Assembly (NCBI GenBank): GCA_036936605.1
Contig: JAUPFV010000002.1
Location: 314,170,893 to 314,234,892, forward strand
Direction: 5' to 3'
DNA from: Limnanthes douglasii subsp. nivea
Taxonomy: Eukaryota; Streptophyta; Magnoliopsida; Brassicales; Limnanthaceae
DNA length: 64,000 bases
The position numbers and the translations under genes are program-made. The notes below the pieces were generated by a model. It had not been told where the DNA came from and made no database searches. It saw only the letters and a program-made list of their open reading frames with translations. This document shows positions 42,401 through 54,278 of this stretch, in pieces (position 1 is the stretch's first letter; the number at the start of each line of letters is the position of its first letter).

Positions 42401-43540
42401 TTGTCATCGTCCACAACATATTTGGCTTCTTGTATATCTTTTGTCATTACTTTTGAAAGTAAATTTAGTTGTAATGATTATTTAATATGCTCATTCCAAT
42501 TTAATATTTATTCTGAATGGGTGTGGACTCATCTCATAAGATCATCAATCATCATACCGTCTATATTTTTAGCCTACTCGATTTCAATAAATTTTTATCA
42601 AAGTTAATAACCTCATCAATCCTCATACCTCTATTTTGTTAAAACTTAATAAGTCGTATCTAACACTACATCTATTTTCCATGTTTATAATTTATGACCT
42701 TGAAACACCTTATTTATTACTTTTATAGGGAAGTTACACGAAGTAATAATTGAGTTAATAAACTAACTCTGCAACTCTATTTTGTACTTACAAAATACTT
42801 CTTTGATCATAAACTTGATCTAAAAGAGTTATATCTTATCCAAATGTAAAATAGTAAACTAAGTTAATAATGTATCATTCTTTAATAAATTAAAATATGT
42901 TTCGATATGATATTAATTTTTACATATTAGTTACGACTAATCGAAGCTGTTTTTGTGATTTTTAATATGAAATTAATCTTTTAATTATTTTAGTTATAAA
43001 TAATAATAATATTTGGAAATTAAATTTGAGGTGATACTTAAAATATTTGTAGCCCAACCGTGAAGCATTTGGATGCGGAATATATAAAAATAACTATGTG
43101 AATAAGTATTCCAGATCCATCAAGATTGAGGAATTGAAACCTAATATAAAATTTAAGAGGAAAGTTGAAGAGAGTTTCAAGGATGAACGTGATTTTAAGA
43201 AGAAAATAATAATGTCCGAATTTGTGAATGAGCAACTGGATCTGGAGAAAGACGAAGAACATGCGACAAATGTATTGGTAAATGAAAGGTTGCTAGTCAG
43301 TTCTGAATTTCCAAAATTTTAAATGTCCAACAAGAATAATACAAACAAAATCACATTGTGGCATACTGGCTAGCTAACAAGCGGGTTTTACAACAAAACA
43401 TGTCAAATTTCAGAGCCAACTACTTGGGTTGACATTGAAAAGTTTTCAATCAAAGATTTAATATCGCGCGTCTTGCAAAATATCTAATGCATATTTTCTT
43501 TGATCTAAAGAAATTAACATTAGAAAATACTATAACTCAG
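42401..43540. other. AT-rich stretch without recognisable genes
   Basis: Only short open frames. The + strand frame at 43,098-43,322 (Lys/Glu-rich, 74 codons) shows no family features and is treated as chance. Confidence 0.45.
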
Positions 43541-44260
43541 CAAGATCTTTAATGTGAAAAGATTGGAGTAGATGAGTTTTCAACAATTTGATTTAATGCA
43601 AGTCATTGACGGTCAATATGAAATCATCAACATAGATAAGAACAATAGTGAGCATATTACCTTGAGAGTTAATAAAAATTCGATAATATACTTTTGACTG
43701 TATGTAACATGTGATTTTGACAGTAATTAAAAAAGTGAAAAATTATTTTCGGGGCCTATTTAAAATCATAAATAGACTTGTGAAGCCTACATATAAAATT
43801 ATAGTTATGTCACTAGATACCAAGAGGTGGAGACATATACACCTCCTCATGTAGAGTTCCATGCAGAAATAGATTAGGCACATTAAGTTGAAAAATATAC
43901 CAATTTTTGGAAGCTACAAAAGTCAACAAACATCGAAGAGTGGTGAGATAAAAAGTTGGAGAAACATTTGGTGATAGTTAATACCTTCAATCTGGATATA
44001 TCCTTTAGCCACGCAACAGGATGCATATCGTTCAATGGTCTCGTAAAAGTTCTATTTGATCTTATAAACCAAGCAAACCACAATAGTGACAGGTTTGTAC
44101 CCATGATGAAGGGAAACCATCTCCCAAGTGTTGTTATGTTCTACACAATATTAACAACCAAGGATAATAAATTATTTTATTTATTCCATGTTCTCCACAA
44201 ATATTTAAATGTGAATCCACTATATAGAACTAATTCAAAACAAATCTAATAAATTTAAAC
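43540..44260 (-). pseudogene. Copia reverse transcriptase relic
   Basis: Minus-strand frames give VYKIK...ETIERYASCCVAKGYIQIEGINYHQMF (about 44,060-43,940), NLFLHGTLHEEVYMSPPLG (about 43,875-43,815), VCRLHKSIYDFK.APK (about 43,795-43,755) and GNMLTIVLIYVDDFILTVND (about 43,665-43,605). This is RT motif order with the YVDD active site intact, but stops and shifts occur between the blocks. Confidence 0.7.
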
Positions 44261-45225
44261 TCAATAACTTCACGCTTGATCATGGCAAACAAAATCGAAT
44301 TAACAAAAAATATAAACAACATATAACCCGAACTGTAAAGTAATAACAAATTGTCACCCGTAACACATTTTACTATTTCTTATTAGCTCACATAATCAGA
44401 TCCGAAAATAACACTTTATTTAAATAGTTATTTTCTATAAGGGTTGTCTTACCAAACTTGAAATATATATTTGTATATAGAAAATATATATTTGTATATA
44501 TATAAATTCTCATAAAAAGTATAAACTCTCTGTTTGAGATTCACTTAAGAATGAACATGATAAGATAACTTACGGGTTTGTTTGCAACCATTTATTTAGT
44601 ATTTTGTTCGCAATTTATTAACAATTTTGTAGATGAACTTCAGAAGCAGACACCGTAAGAAGCGTCTGATTTTGTGTTTAGGGTTTAGGATGAAATTCCT
44701 AAACCTAGCATTTTAATTATATCATTTACAATGTGACATCCAACAATGTAAAGCCCGTGCTATTATACTTGCTTATGTCCACACTTGAGCTCATAACACT
44801 TTTCAGCTATATATCCAATATAGTTAATTAAATAATTAACTCGATAAATAATTTGGACTTCATTAAAACAATGAGCGAATATGTTTATTTAGCATGTCGA
44901 TCCAAATTATTATAGAATAATAAATATATTCCAACATTGTTGTCTTGCTACAGTTGGAATAAAAACATTGTATTCTATAAATAAAATCGATAATTGTTAT
45001 CCATTGAATTCATAATTTCCTCATTCTCTTACAAATTAGTGCTTAATAAGATAGTAACCAGCATATGTTATTTAAGAGTATCATCAATTCTTCAAAGTGT
45101 GTACCGTGCCAAAACGTACTGTTAAGTGTAATATATTTCCACTATAAGAATCAAGCAATATCAGTAATACTAGAGAGAGAAAGTGAATATTTTAGTTGGT
45201 AAACTTTATTTTAAGTATATCTCTT
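44261..45225. other. Non-coding stretch with a dispersed repeat
   Basis: No genes seen. About 44,960-45,120 aligns by eye with 40,190-40,345: both contain ATAATT-TCCTCATT, TCTTACAAATT, TAATAAG-TA-TAACCA and CAT-TTATTTAAGAGTATC-T in the same order. Confidence 0.5.
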
Positions 45226-45394
45226 TTAAAAATTACTAAGACAAATTTCATGACCAATGCATGTAGTAGCAGCAACATATTCCGCTTAGTGGTCAACGTG
45301 ACAATTGGTTGTTTCTTTAACATTCATGTTAAATAAATGTTTCTCATGAAAAATAAAAATCCAATAGTACACTTTTGAGTATTTGCTCTCCACC

Positions 45395-45971
45395 TCAATC
45401 ACCATGATTATACCCGACAAGCTTGTAGCCATTGGAAATTGAATAGAGTAAGCCAAACTCGATTATACCTTTCTGATAGTGTAGGATTCTCTTTGTTGAC
45501 TTGAAATGAGTTGTTGTGGGATATTCTATATAGCGACTAACCATTTCAACTGCATGAAAAATATCAAGCCTCGTGCAATATTTTGAATAATATCGAATAT
45601 ACACTTTCTCCCTTTTCATTTTTGTATATTTTGACTCCAAACTCCATTTGTATGTTTATCAACTTATAATTCACCATCGTAAACTTCTTGAAGATATATT
45701 TTTCATAGCTTTATTGTGAGATGAAAATTCCATATTTTTGTTCCTTAAATTTAATTCCAATGTAGCATATTATGAGGCTCATGTCTGGCATCTCAAATTT
45801 CTTATTTATCACGTATTTGAATTTATTGAACTCGCTTTGGTTGCTGCGGGTGAAGATCAAATCGTCCATGTAGAGACACACAATAAAAATATATTCATCT
45901 TTGATATTGGTGTATAGAGTGTCCTCGTAAGGAAATTTTTTGAATCCATTATCTAGGAAATACTTATCCAA
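45395..45971 (-). pseudogene. Copia RT C-terminal half and RNase H start (copy B)
   Basis: 45,711-45,971 begins MDKYFLDNGFKKFPYEDTLYT and carries the RT core CLYMDDLIFTRSN (YVDD changed to YMDD, both Asp kept), then KKFEMPDMSL. 45,395-45,640 carries LDIFHAVEMVSRYIEYPTTTHF, RILHYQKGIIEFGLLY and the first RNase H strand ending YNHGD (family YSD.D). A shift separates the two. Confidence 0.7.
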
Positions 45972-46235
45972 TCTACTCTTTCATACCCTTGCTTCTTGTT
46001 TTAGTTCTAAAGAGCCTTATGTAGTTTCATCACATCGTCATCATGAATTTTGACTTCATAGACTAATGGTTGAATTTAGAATTATTCTTTAAGAACACCA
46101 TTCAAAAAATACTGACTTTATATCCATTCGTTGTGGCTTCCACTTGTTTTGAGCTACCAAAGAAACTATTAGTCTAATAGTTTCTAATCGGGCAACGGAG
46201 ACAAAAACCTCATCATAGTTAATTCTATCTGTTTG

Positions 46236-46635
46236 ATTGTAACCTTTTGCAACAAACCTTGGCTTGTGTTTTTCAATCTACGCCATATCATTTCTCTTTG
46301 TTTTATATAGCCATCTGACACCTATTATCTTATACCCATTAGGAAGTGAAGTGACTTTCCACATGTTATTCGTCTTGATGGCTCTAATTTCTTCGTCCAT
46401 CGTGTCTCCCTATTTTTTCTCTTGTGTAGCTTGTTATTGATTATAACCTTTTGCAACAAGCCTTGTTTTGTGTTTTTCAATCTCCTCCATATCATGTCTA
46501 TTTGTTTTGTGTAGCCATTTGACACCTATTATCTTGTACCTATTGGGAAGTGAGGTGAGTTCCCATGTGTTATTCTTCTTGATGGCTCTAATTTCTTCGT
46601 CCATCGTGTCTCCCAATTTTTTCTCTTGTGTATCT
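46236..46635 (-). pseudogene. Duplicated RT N-terminus (copy B)
   Basis: The RT start (GDTMDEEIRAIKKNNTWELTS...VKWLH..., ending AKGYNQ) is present twice in tandem: about 46,236-46,432 and about 46,438-46,635, roughly 200 bp each and about 85-90% alike by eye. Copy A has it once (4,751-4,978). The duplication therefore arose after the two insertions diverged, within copy B. Confidence 0.7.
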
Positions 46636-49110
46636 TCTTAAAATATCACTCGTACAACAATCATCAAAGAGGTAAAATAGTTTAAGGTTATCCATTGGTT
46701 TGGTTAACTCATAAAGATCAACAAAGTTTCTTGTACGTTCCACCACTTTCTCACTTTGACTATAATTTGACGAAGATGAAGCTGGTGAGTCTCCATGTGT
46801 AGTTGATGTGGGGTTGCGACCTTTTTCCAGATTTCATATTCGGTGTCTACTTATCTTCTTAAATTTAGAGAAATGTTTAGAAATCATTTGCATTAGAGTC
46901 AAACTCTAATTCGCATCATTCATCAACTACCACGTCTCTGCTTAGCACAACCTTCATATTGTTTGGGTTATATAACTTGTAGTATTTGGAACTTAAATCG
47001 TTATCGATGAAGATAAAAATTGGCTTTTATCATCTAGTTTGGTTTGTTTTTCGTTTGGTACATGGATATGACCTACACTTCCAATTGCTCTCAGGTGGGA
47101 AATTTTGGGCTTTCTACCACTCCATGCTTTTTATGGTGTCTTTCCGCAAACATTTATTGTTGGAGATCAGTTGGACAACTAGACTGCACATGCAACTACT
47201 TCCTCCTAATAATCTTTAGGTAGTTTCTTTTTGTTTAGCGTACTTAGCGCTATATCACGAATTATTCCACTTTTCTTTCTACCGCACCGTTTTGTTGAGG
47301 AAACTTGGGAATTGTCAAGCAACGATGAATTCCATGTGCTTCACAACACACTTGGAATTTATTGCATGTGAACTCTCTTTCTTAGTCAGATCTCATGGCT
47401 TTAATCTTATTATCGTTCTCCTTTTAATAACCGTTTTTAACTTCTTAAATATTTGAAATACTTCGGATTTACGTTTCAAGAACTATACCCAAGTGTCTCT
47501 TGAGAATCATCAATGAAAACTAGTAGCTAGTTACTTTTTCCTAGAGAGCTTGGCTTGATTGGACCACAAACATAAGTATGAATAAGCTCGAGAGTTGTCT
47601 TGGCTCTTGATTATGACTCATTTGGAAATATTTTTCTGAATTTCTTCCCAAGTAAACATCATTCACATAGTTGGTCAGGCCGACTGATACACGGTAGTCT
47701 TCTCACCATTTCTTTTTTTGACAATAACTTTAAGCTTGTAAAGTTCAGATGCCCAAATAAAACATGTTATAACCACGATGCAACTTTGTAACAAACTTTA
47801 AGACACTTGGCAACATCATTTTGAATATTCAAAGGAAACATTCTATTCTTTGACATTTGAACTTTAGCAATTAAATATCTTTTGTTCTTTCTCATAAGAA
47901 GATTTTAATTTTTAATTTGAATATTTTAGAAATTTTATAGGCGTTATCCTAAGCATAAGCTGTTGTTTTTCAAGCTAGGTACGTTATAGAGATTTAAAAA
48001 TAATTGGTGACAACGTTTTTTTACACGAATAAAAATGTTATATTTTCCTTTTATCGATCTTTTGGTATCATCTTGAAAAGAGACATTTCCACTCACTTCT
48101 TCATTGATCTCTACAAACATGTTTCTTTTCTCACACATATGTTTGTTTGTACTGTTTTCAAGATACCAAGTGTTTTTTACCTTCATTAGTATTTTCATAT
48201 GTTATTAGTAACATATCGTTTTCCTCTTTATTCGCCTCCATATAGTTGTCCCTCTCTTTAATCTATTATTGGAACCTCTGTATTATGAAGCATAGTGTCT
48301 AAAATTTTGATATTTATAGGATTGGATTTAAGATTCATCATATCTCGAGTTCAGATTTCTTCTACCACGATCTCATGTCGAGCTTTCTCGTTTTTCGCAG
48401 TTGTAGTTGGAATAATTTTTGTTGTGACTCCAATCCTATCCATGACCATGATTACCACTTTGTGTGCATCCTTTACTTATGCCTCGACCACATAATTTCC
48501 TCAAAGTATTTAATTTCTTCAATCGTCACGACGATATGCTCAAATTTAGGATCTAACGAACGAAATATTTTCCTATTACTCTCACATCTTCTAATTTCTC
48601 ATTGTTTCTTTAATTAATTTCCTCCAAGTATTTAATTAATTAGAATCGGTTGCTACTTTTGAGAAATATTCACAAATAGACTCGAAATATTTCATATGTA
48701 AGGATTCATATTCACCTCTCAACATTTAGTGACGTAACATTTTCACCTTTTCGACTTCATTGTAAGATATTTGTACGGTCTCTCATGCTTTCTTGGCGGA
48801 AGTTGAGCTTAAAATATTTTCAAAACCATTATTACCTAAGCTTCATAGACAAAGAAGAGAGATTATTTATCTCTATTTTTTGAATCCTTCAAATTTATTT
48901 TTTCCTCTTGAGTAAGACTAGCTTCATCTTTGGGTTTGTTAGAGCCTCTTTCTACGGCATCCCACACATCATGCGCTCGAAGAAAAGACTTCATCTTTAT
49001 ACTCCAATTCTCGTAATTATTTTTTTAGTGTTGGAACTTGGAAGGATGATACACTATGTGTGATATATTTCAATATGTTAAAGATTTGAAAGTAAAAATC
49101 TCAGATTGAG
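46636..49110 (-). pseudogene. Copia integrase, protease and gag remnants (copy B)
   Basis: Parallel to 5,000-7,500. Recognisable pieces: integrase C-terminal half (about 47,000-47,320, ending at the NG-to-ER block near 47,290), pre-integrase and protease-linked segment with WYLENSTNKHMC (47,944-48,198), in which the active-site DTGAS is degraded to ENSTN, and a gag Gly/Arg-rich linker (about 48,380-48,480). All heavily interrupted. Confidence 0.55.
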
Positions 49111-49115
49111 CTTGT

Positions 49116-49129
49116 GGTTCTGGATACCA
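49116..49129 (-). other. Primer-binding site of copia copy B
   Basis: The minus strand reads TGGTATCCAGAACC, a decayed match to the initiator tRNA-Met complement TGGTATCAGAGCC, in the same place as in copy A. Confidence 0.55.
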
Positions 49130-49748
49130 CTTCGTTAGCAATAATATGAAATACTCAAACAAATAAACAACTTTTACGTAGATTGAAAATGAGGAAATGT
49201 TACAAGCCACTCTTATAACTCATATTCCAAGAGATATATTTTTTTCTAACACTATTAATAGGAACCTAGCTTCAAAAACAAGCTAATAAGGTATAACTTC
49301 TAAAACAAGTTAACAAGGTGTGGCTTCTAAAGTAAGCTAAAACGATGTGGATTCCAAAGTAAGCTAATAATTAATTTATTCATGTGCCTTCTTGAGTGGG
49401 CGTTATTGGACTTTATTATCTGGATCAAGTTTATGATCTAATAACTCTTGTTAGTATAGAAAATATATTTCAATGATCTGTCTTATTAGAGAAAATTAAT
49501 TGAATATTTTACGAACATTTTCGAGCCTATAGGCTACCCAACTTGGTGATCAATTCTAAATAACAACTCGGTCGTCAACATTGTACAAAAAAAGTACTTA
49601 AACTGACCTATCCTTTTTATTATATTACAACTTTGGAATAAATTCTACATCGACTGAATTAAGAAAATGACAGTTCACAAATAATGAATGGATTGTCAAT
49701 ACATTGATTGTATTAATTTAGTAGTCTTTATTAGTTAGATTTCCTACT

Positions 49749-50174
49749 TGATGAACTCAGAAAATCCTTAGGGAAGTTCCGAAGCGGAATTGTTCGTGGG
49801 AGGAAATCTGACTAAGAAATGTTCGTATGAAGTGACAGTAAATAATTCAATCAGTGTTTTGTAGAGAGAGAAAAAGACAAAATGAATAAATGTAGCAATA
49901 ATTGACTAATCATTGACTATTTTCCCAAAAAGGGAATGCCCTTTATATTGTACATGAGGTGGGTAGTAAAAATTATATAATTACCACTATTCAAGTGGAT
50001 TTCCTCACCCCCACTCTTTTACTATTTATAGATAAGTTCTTGAGGTGTATCATTTAACCCCTCCCCTCTTTATGTTTGCTTTACGTTGGTCCTTAACCAT
50101 TAAATTTACAAGTTTAAGCCTTCAACTTGGCATAATTTACCTAGTGATTACCTATATTTTTTTTCCGCTTATCA
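49749..50174 (-). repeat. 3' LTR of Gypsy-2
   Basis: Starts TGATGAACTC and ends CGCTTATCA on the + strand, TG...CA; 426 bp. Boundaries rest on the copia-B junction on the left and on the polypurine tract core on the right, because its partner LTR lies outside the window. Confidence 0.65.
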
Positions 50175-50190
50175 GTAGCCCCTAGTCTTT
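50175..50190 (-). other. Polypurine tract of Gypsy-2
   Basis: The minus strand reads AAAGACTAGGGGCTAC right before TGATAAGCGG, with the same GGGGCT-N-C core as Gypsy-1 and Gypsy-3. Confidence 0.7.
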
Positions 50191-50563
50191 ACGAAGAAAT
50201 CTGAGTGAAGGGTGCACGCATTCTTTATGTTCGGATCTGATCACCTCCTCGGATCGGATGGCTCTGCTAGTTTTGCCTCTCCTATAAATTATTTGGATGT
50301 TGCTCGGATCGGATTAGTCGGATTAAAACTACTTAGCACTGATGACCTCACCCTTGGTCATGATGACGTCACCAAATTCATCATTCGATTTGAACTGCGT
50401 GCTTTGTTTAATCGTTATAGACTCCGAGATTTTTTAGATAGTGAGGTCACTTCTGGCCACGTGTCGCGTCCTTACCCTAGCCTGCCGGCACACCTTTTGA
50501 AGCGGTTTGTGACAGGAGGAGCGTGTCACAACTCCTTTAACCCTTCGCTTTATGCTCATTTTC

Positions 50564-50572
50564 ACTATAAAT
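50564..50572 (+). promoter_or_regulatory. TATA box of the Gypsy-2 antisense gene (CTATAAATG)
   Basis: 390 nt inside the LTR, in the context TTTTCACTATAAAT, which matches the Gypsy-1 box (TTTTACTATAAAT) better than the DNA around it. Confidence 0.5.
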
Positions 50573-50714
50573 GCTTGCTTCCTTCCCTAAATATAAGTTT
50601 ACATATTTTAATCTCTGTTTAACTTTGGGTTGAGAGAATTTATTATAGAGAGAATATTGTCCCCAAATTCCCTCTTTGCACTTTCATACCCGAAGAGTTT
50701 GTCAATCTTGAACG

Positions 50715-51154
50715 GTAGGTTTTGAACAATGCATCGTCCCCCGACTATCCCATTTGGTGGCAGATAGTCCCTTGACTTTCAAATGTTCGTTGATAGTCCC
50801 TAGATTATCGGGTTTAGATAAATTTAGTCCACCAAATCCTCTGATCTATGAGAGGCTTCCATGTGTAACCATAGTCCCCAGAATTTTGTATCACCAGTAG
50901 TCGCTTGATATTAGGTCAAACCCATATTTAATGTCGCAGTCTACGTTTTGGGTTTGACCTAAACTCAATGGACTATTGGTGATACAAAACTCTTGGGACT
51001 ATGGTGACAGGTGGAAGCCTCTCGTGGATCAGAGGATCTGGTGGACTAAAATTATCCAAACGCAATAGTTCAGGGACTGTCAACGGACATTTGAAAGTCA
51101 AGGGACTATCTGCCATCAAACACGATAGTTGAGGGACAATGTATTGTTCAAAGC
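50715..51154. mobile_element. Foldback MITE, about 440 bp
   Basis: The two halves are inverted copies for about 190-200 bp: for example TTTGAACAATGCATCGTCCC on the left against GGGACAATGTATTGTTCAAA on the right, and AAGTCCCTTGACTTTCAAATG-type segments on both arms. CTTGAACG flanks both sides (50,707-50,714 and 51,155-51,162), an 8-bp target duplication, or 9 bp with one mismatch, consistent with hAT or Mutator mobilisation. No coding capacity. It inserted in the leader of the Gypsy-2 antisense gene, between its TATA box and the coding part. Confidence 0.85.
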
Positions 51155-51162
51155 CTTGAACG

Positions 51163-53709
51163 ATATAAGCTTTGGAGGTGGTTTAAAATTTTAAATGAAA
51201 TTGTTGCTCTCAGAACTTCCGGTGGAAGAGGGCATTCCACACTTGCAGATATTTGGGATCGAACTTTCGCAACAACTGGTCCCCTATCCGAGAACTTACC
51301 TCTATCCTTGCTACTCAACCCCTCGATCGAGCTTGTTTGAGTGACAGTAAAGTACACCCTTCTACGTCTGATCTTCCTTCCAAGACTTCTCCCTTCATAA
51401 TAATTGGTGAAGAAAAGGGAAAATCAACTAACACAAGTACATGGGAGAGCATTAAGAGGAAAAGGTCCCCTGACCCAGCAATAAAAATTGTTCTGGTGAA
51501 AATCTCTTCTTCAACTGCAACTGCTCTAGTGACTCCACAAGGGTCCCCACAAAAGATTCCAAAAGTGAGTCCCAAGAAGCCTTCTATGAAGGGTGTCCGG
51601 TGAGAGTAGGTTTTAACATCCATCCCCAAACTTCAAGAGAAAAATTTAGTTCATGAGCCTGACAGTGACCAAGAGCAACCTGATATGGTGGTGGTTCAAG
51701 CACAACCTTTACAAGTAGTTCCTGCTATGATACCTCCCCCCGAATCATCCCCCCGGAACATCACGATTCGGTTTCCCACTGTCAGGGAAACTCCATTGTC
51801 GTTCAAAACAATGAGTTGATCCTTTATACCGAGCTCCTAAACTAGGGCCTTTGTCTATCCATTGATCCCGCTCTAGTCGAATACTTTCATCTGATCGAAG
51901 TGTGTCCTTCTCAAGCTGGCGCCAACATGTGGTACAGGATCCTAGCCTACATCATGGCCTCCAGACTCTCCGATATAGCCTTTTCTATTGAGCAGCTCAT
52001 CTTCATCTCAGGTGTGGCTAAGAATTCTCGTTACCATTTTTACTCTCTTGGTTTTGCAAGGCAGTTCAAAGTCATCAAATATTTCTTACAAGCTGATAAG
52101 AAATGGGAACAACAATTTGTCTTCATATCCGGATTATGGGAGACTGGCTTCAATAATTCTGATGACCTTCCCCATCGGTTGACTTTGAAATTGTCTGGGC
52201 AGGGTACGTATCCTTATATATTATTCTATTTTATTGCTTATGGTCGGATAGTCCTAACACTTTCTTTCTAACATCTATGAATGGAATTGATAAACCGTTT
52301 AAGTGTCATGCCAAAACCGCCAATGATATCTTTGTGAAGTTAAGTGTCTTGGCGGGCAAGCATTGGGACCATAAGTTCAATCAAAGTTTTATGCCAATGA
52401 ACTTTGTATAGAGAAAACTTTGGAGGTACGACCTTGGCGAGAAAAGGTCCATATCTGACCTTATGGTTCCTCTTCCTAATGACGTCATCCTCAAACGCCT
52501 GGAGTGCTTGGACAACACTGTTTACCTTCCCACCTCAGCTCGGGCTCCGAGCCACCAAGACGCGGAAAAACCCAAGGAGGGTGAAGAGAAGACCAAGGAG
52601 GATGGTGAGTCGGAGGGTGATGTTACTGAAGAGCAACGAGTTGGACAACAGACTCATGACGAAAGGTCGCCAGAAGTTCAAAAAGAGAACCCAATGGGCC
52701 CTCAGATCAACCCTCCAACTAACACTCAGGAAGAGGAATTGAGATAGGCTGATAACTCCGTTGAGGTGAGAACGCATGGTAGTGTTGGGGCTGTGAGGCC
52801 AAGAAGACTTACTGTTGAAGAGAAGCAGAAGAAGATGGTTGATAGCAAAGGAGAGAGCGACAACTAAACTTGTCTGAGCTTGCCTCCCATAAAGAAGGTT
52901 ATCGTAGTCGACTGGGACTCGGGGGAAGCTTTTCTTCAGAGGAGGCATTCGTAGGAAGAATAGTTCGAAGAAGGAGAATATCATTCTCCTACCTAATCTT
53001 ATTTTGAAGTTTACAAGAATGATTACATCGCGAAGGAGCTAAACAAATTGCTTCTCGCTGCTGTCTTCCTCGAACGTAAAGCTAACCGCAAGGATCGATA
53101 CAAGAGTGAAGTCCTTCAAAGAAGGGTTAAGGTGAAGATACTGACCTTTGAAGCGGCTGAATGTAAGTGCGAGGTAAAAGATTTAACAGATGAGATTACC
53201 AAGAAGTCAGAGATATCATCTCAAGTAGAAACATTTACATTCGAGGCAACTAAACTGAAACTGAAAGTAAAACACTTGACCGATGAGCTGGCCAAGAAAT
53301 AAGAAGTGCCTTCCCAACTGAGAGAGGTTGAAGGCGAACTTTCTAAGGAGAAGAAGACTTATACTGAACGTTTAGCCACCATTACTTCCCTTGAGATTGA
53401 ATTGTACGAGGAAAATAAAAAAATTGAAGATGAGCCATAATGGTTCATTACCAGAGATACCAAACGAGACACTCTGGTTGATGGCCTCACTGAGTCTTGT
53501 GCGAAGACTAAGGTATACTTCAAGAATACTGTCGAAGATATTGAGAAGCTATCAGTGGAGAATGAATCTCTGAATAAAAACTTTGAGACTGAACAGAATT
53601 AGTGACTGCGAGCATCTCTATGGAAGACTCGGAGTCTAGCAATGACATAGAAAGTTCGTCCTCAGAGTCTGGTTCCCCGGAAAGAAGTAAGGAAAAACTC
53701 TGCATCTGA
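51163..53709 (+). pseudogene. Antisense gene of Gypsy-2 ('putative gypsy-type transposon' family), decayed
   Basis: Homologous to 21,917-24,881. The Ser/Lys-rich N-terminus is at 51,253-51,603 (116 codons). After shifts, the core reads LILYTELLN*GLCLSIDPALVEYFHLIEVCPSQ and IMASRLSDIAFSIEQL...FVFISGLWETG (51,806-52,190), with a stop where Trp stands in Gypsy-1. A GTACGT donor at 52,204 interrupts it in phase 1, as in Gypsy-1. The second exon (about 52,304-53,709) has GKHWDHKFNQSF, PLPNDVILKRLE, a Glu/Lys-rich coiled coil (53,048-53,400) and an acidic Ser/Glu tail ending at TGA 53,707-53,709. Several stops and shifts. Confidence 0.7.
52204..52303 (+). other. Probable intron in the Gypsy-2 antisense gene
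   Basis: The donor GGCAG|GTACGT lies at the homologous codon and phase. The best-placed acceptor (TTTAAG, AG at 52,302-52,303) gives 100 nt but does not restore the homologous frame, so the acceptor or the following bases have decayed. Confidence 0.45.
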
Positions 53710-54278
53710 TTAGCAAGCATTAAATGTTTCCATCCTTATTTTTCTAATTGTTTGTATCCACAACCTGCTAAATATGTTTTGTTATGTACAAGTTACCTCT
53801 TGTAGTGAGGATTTATGATGCAATTCTTTGTGTTTACCCTAAAACAATTCTTGTTAGACAAAAAGTTACCTAGTTAAAAAATGACTCAAATAATTATGAG
53901 TAATGCTTAACCTAAAACATTTCTTCCCTGACTCAATCTTTCTAATGCTTGTTTTCTTATGATTCAAAAAGATGAATTTTAAATCTGAACCTCTTTGGAG
54001 TGTATTCTGAATTCAAAAAGATGAATTCTCTTGTCCAAACATTTTGGAGTATTTTTTAGTTAAAAAAGATTAACTTTCTGGTCCAAAATTTTTTAGAGTA
54101 TGTTTTGAGTTCAAAAAATGAACATTCTACGAGTCATTTAAACAAGACAGTGAAGTTTTATATATGACTCGGTAATTAGGACACCTCATTAAAACCTTCA
54201 TGCGCCACCAGGGTAGGAAAGAGTATGCCACTGATACTTAAATAAATTGGTAAAAAAAATATTTACATATTCACACAT
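53710..54278. other. Gypsy-2 spacer with short repeats and a conserved block
   Basis: About 53,962-54,135 holds three to four variants of a roughly 60-bp unit built on TTCAAAAAGATGAATT and CCAAA-ATTTTGGAGTAT. At 54,184-54,230 CCTCATTAAAACCTTCATGC followed by CACCAGGGTAGGAAAGAG is nearly the same as 62,652-62,700 in Gypsy-3. Confidence 0.6.

Larger units (their letters stand above)
45230..49748 (-). mobile_element. Ty1/copia retrotransposon copy B, decayed, truncated by Gypsy-2
   Basis: Collinear with copy A (4,085-8,180) on the minus strand but retains more RNase H on its left: about 45,260-45,300 translates to AEYVAATTC, the family's C.AEY motif. Order right to left: 5' LTR remnant, primer-binding site, gag, protease, integrase, RT, RNase H. 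Its 5' LTR stops at TTTCCTACT where Gypsy-2 begins at 49,749, and copy A continues uninterrupted past the equivalent point. Many stops. Confidence 0.75.

Noticed and set aside
43098..43322. 74-codon Lys/Glu-rich plus-strand frame
   Set aside because: Looks protein-like, but I find no homologous pattern, no neighbours on that strand, and the next block to the right is a minus-strand copia RT relic.
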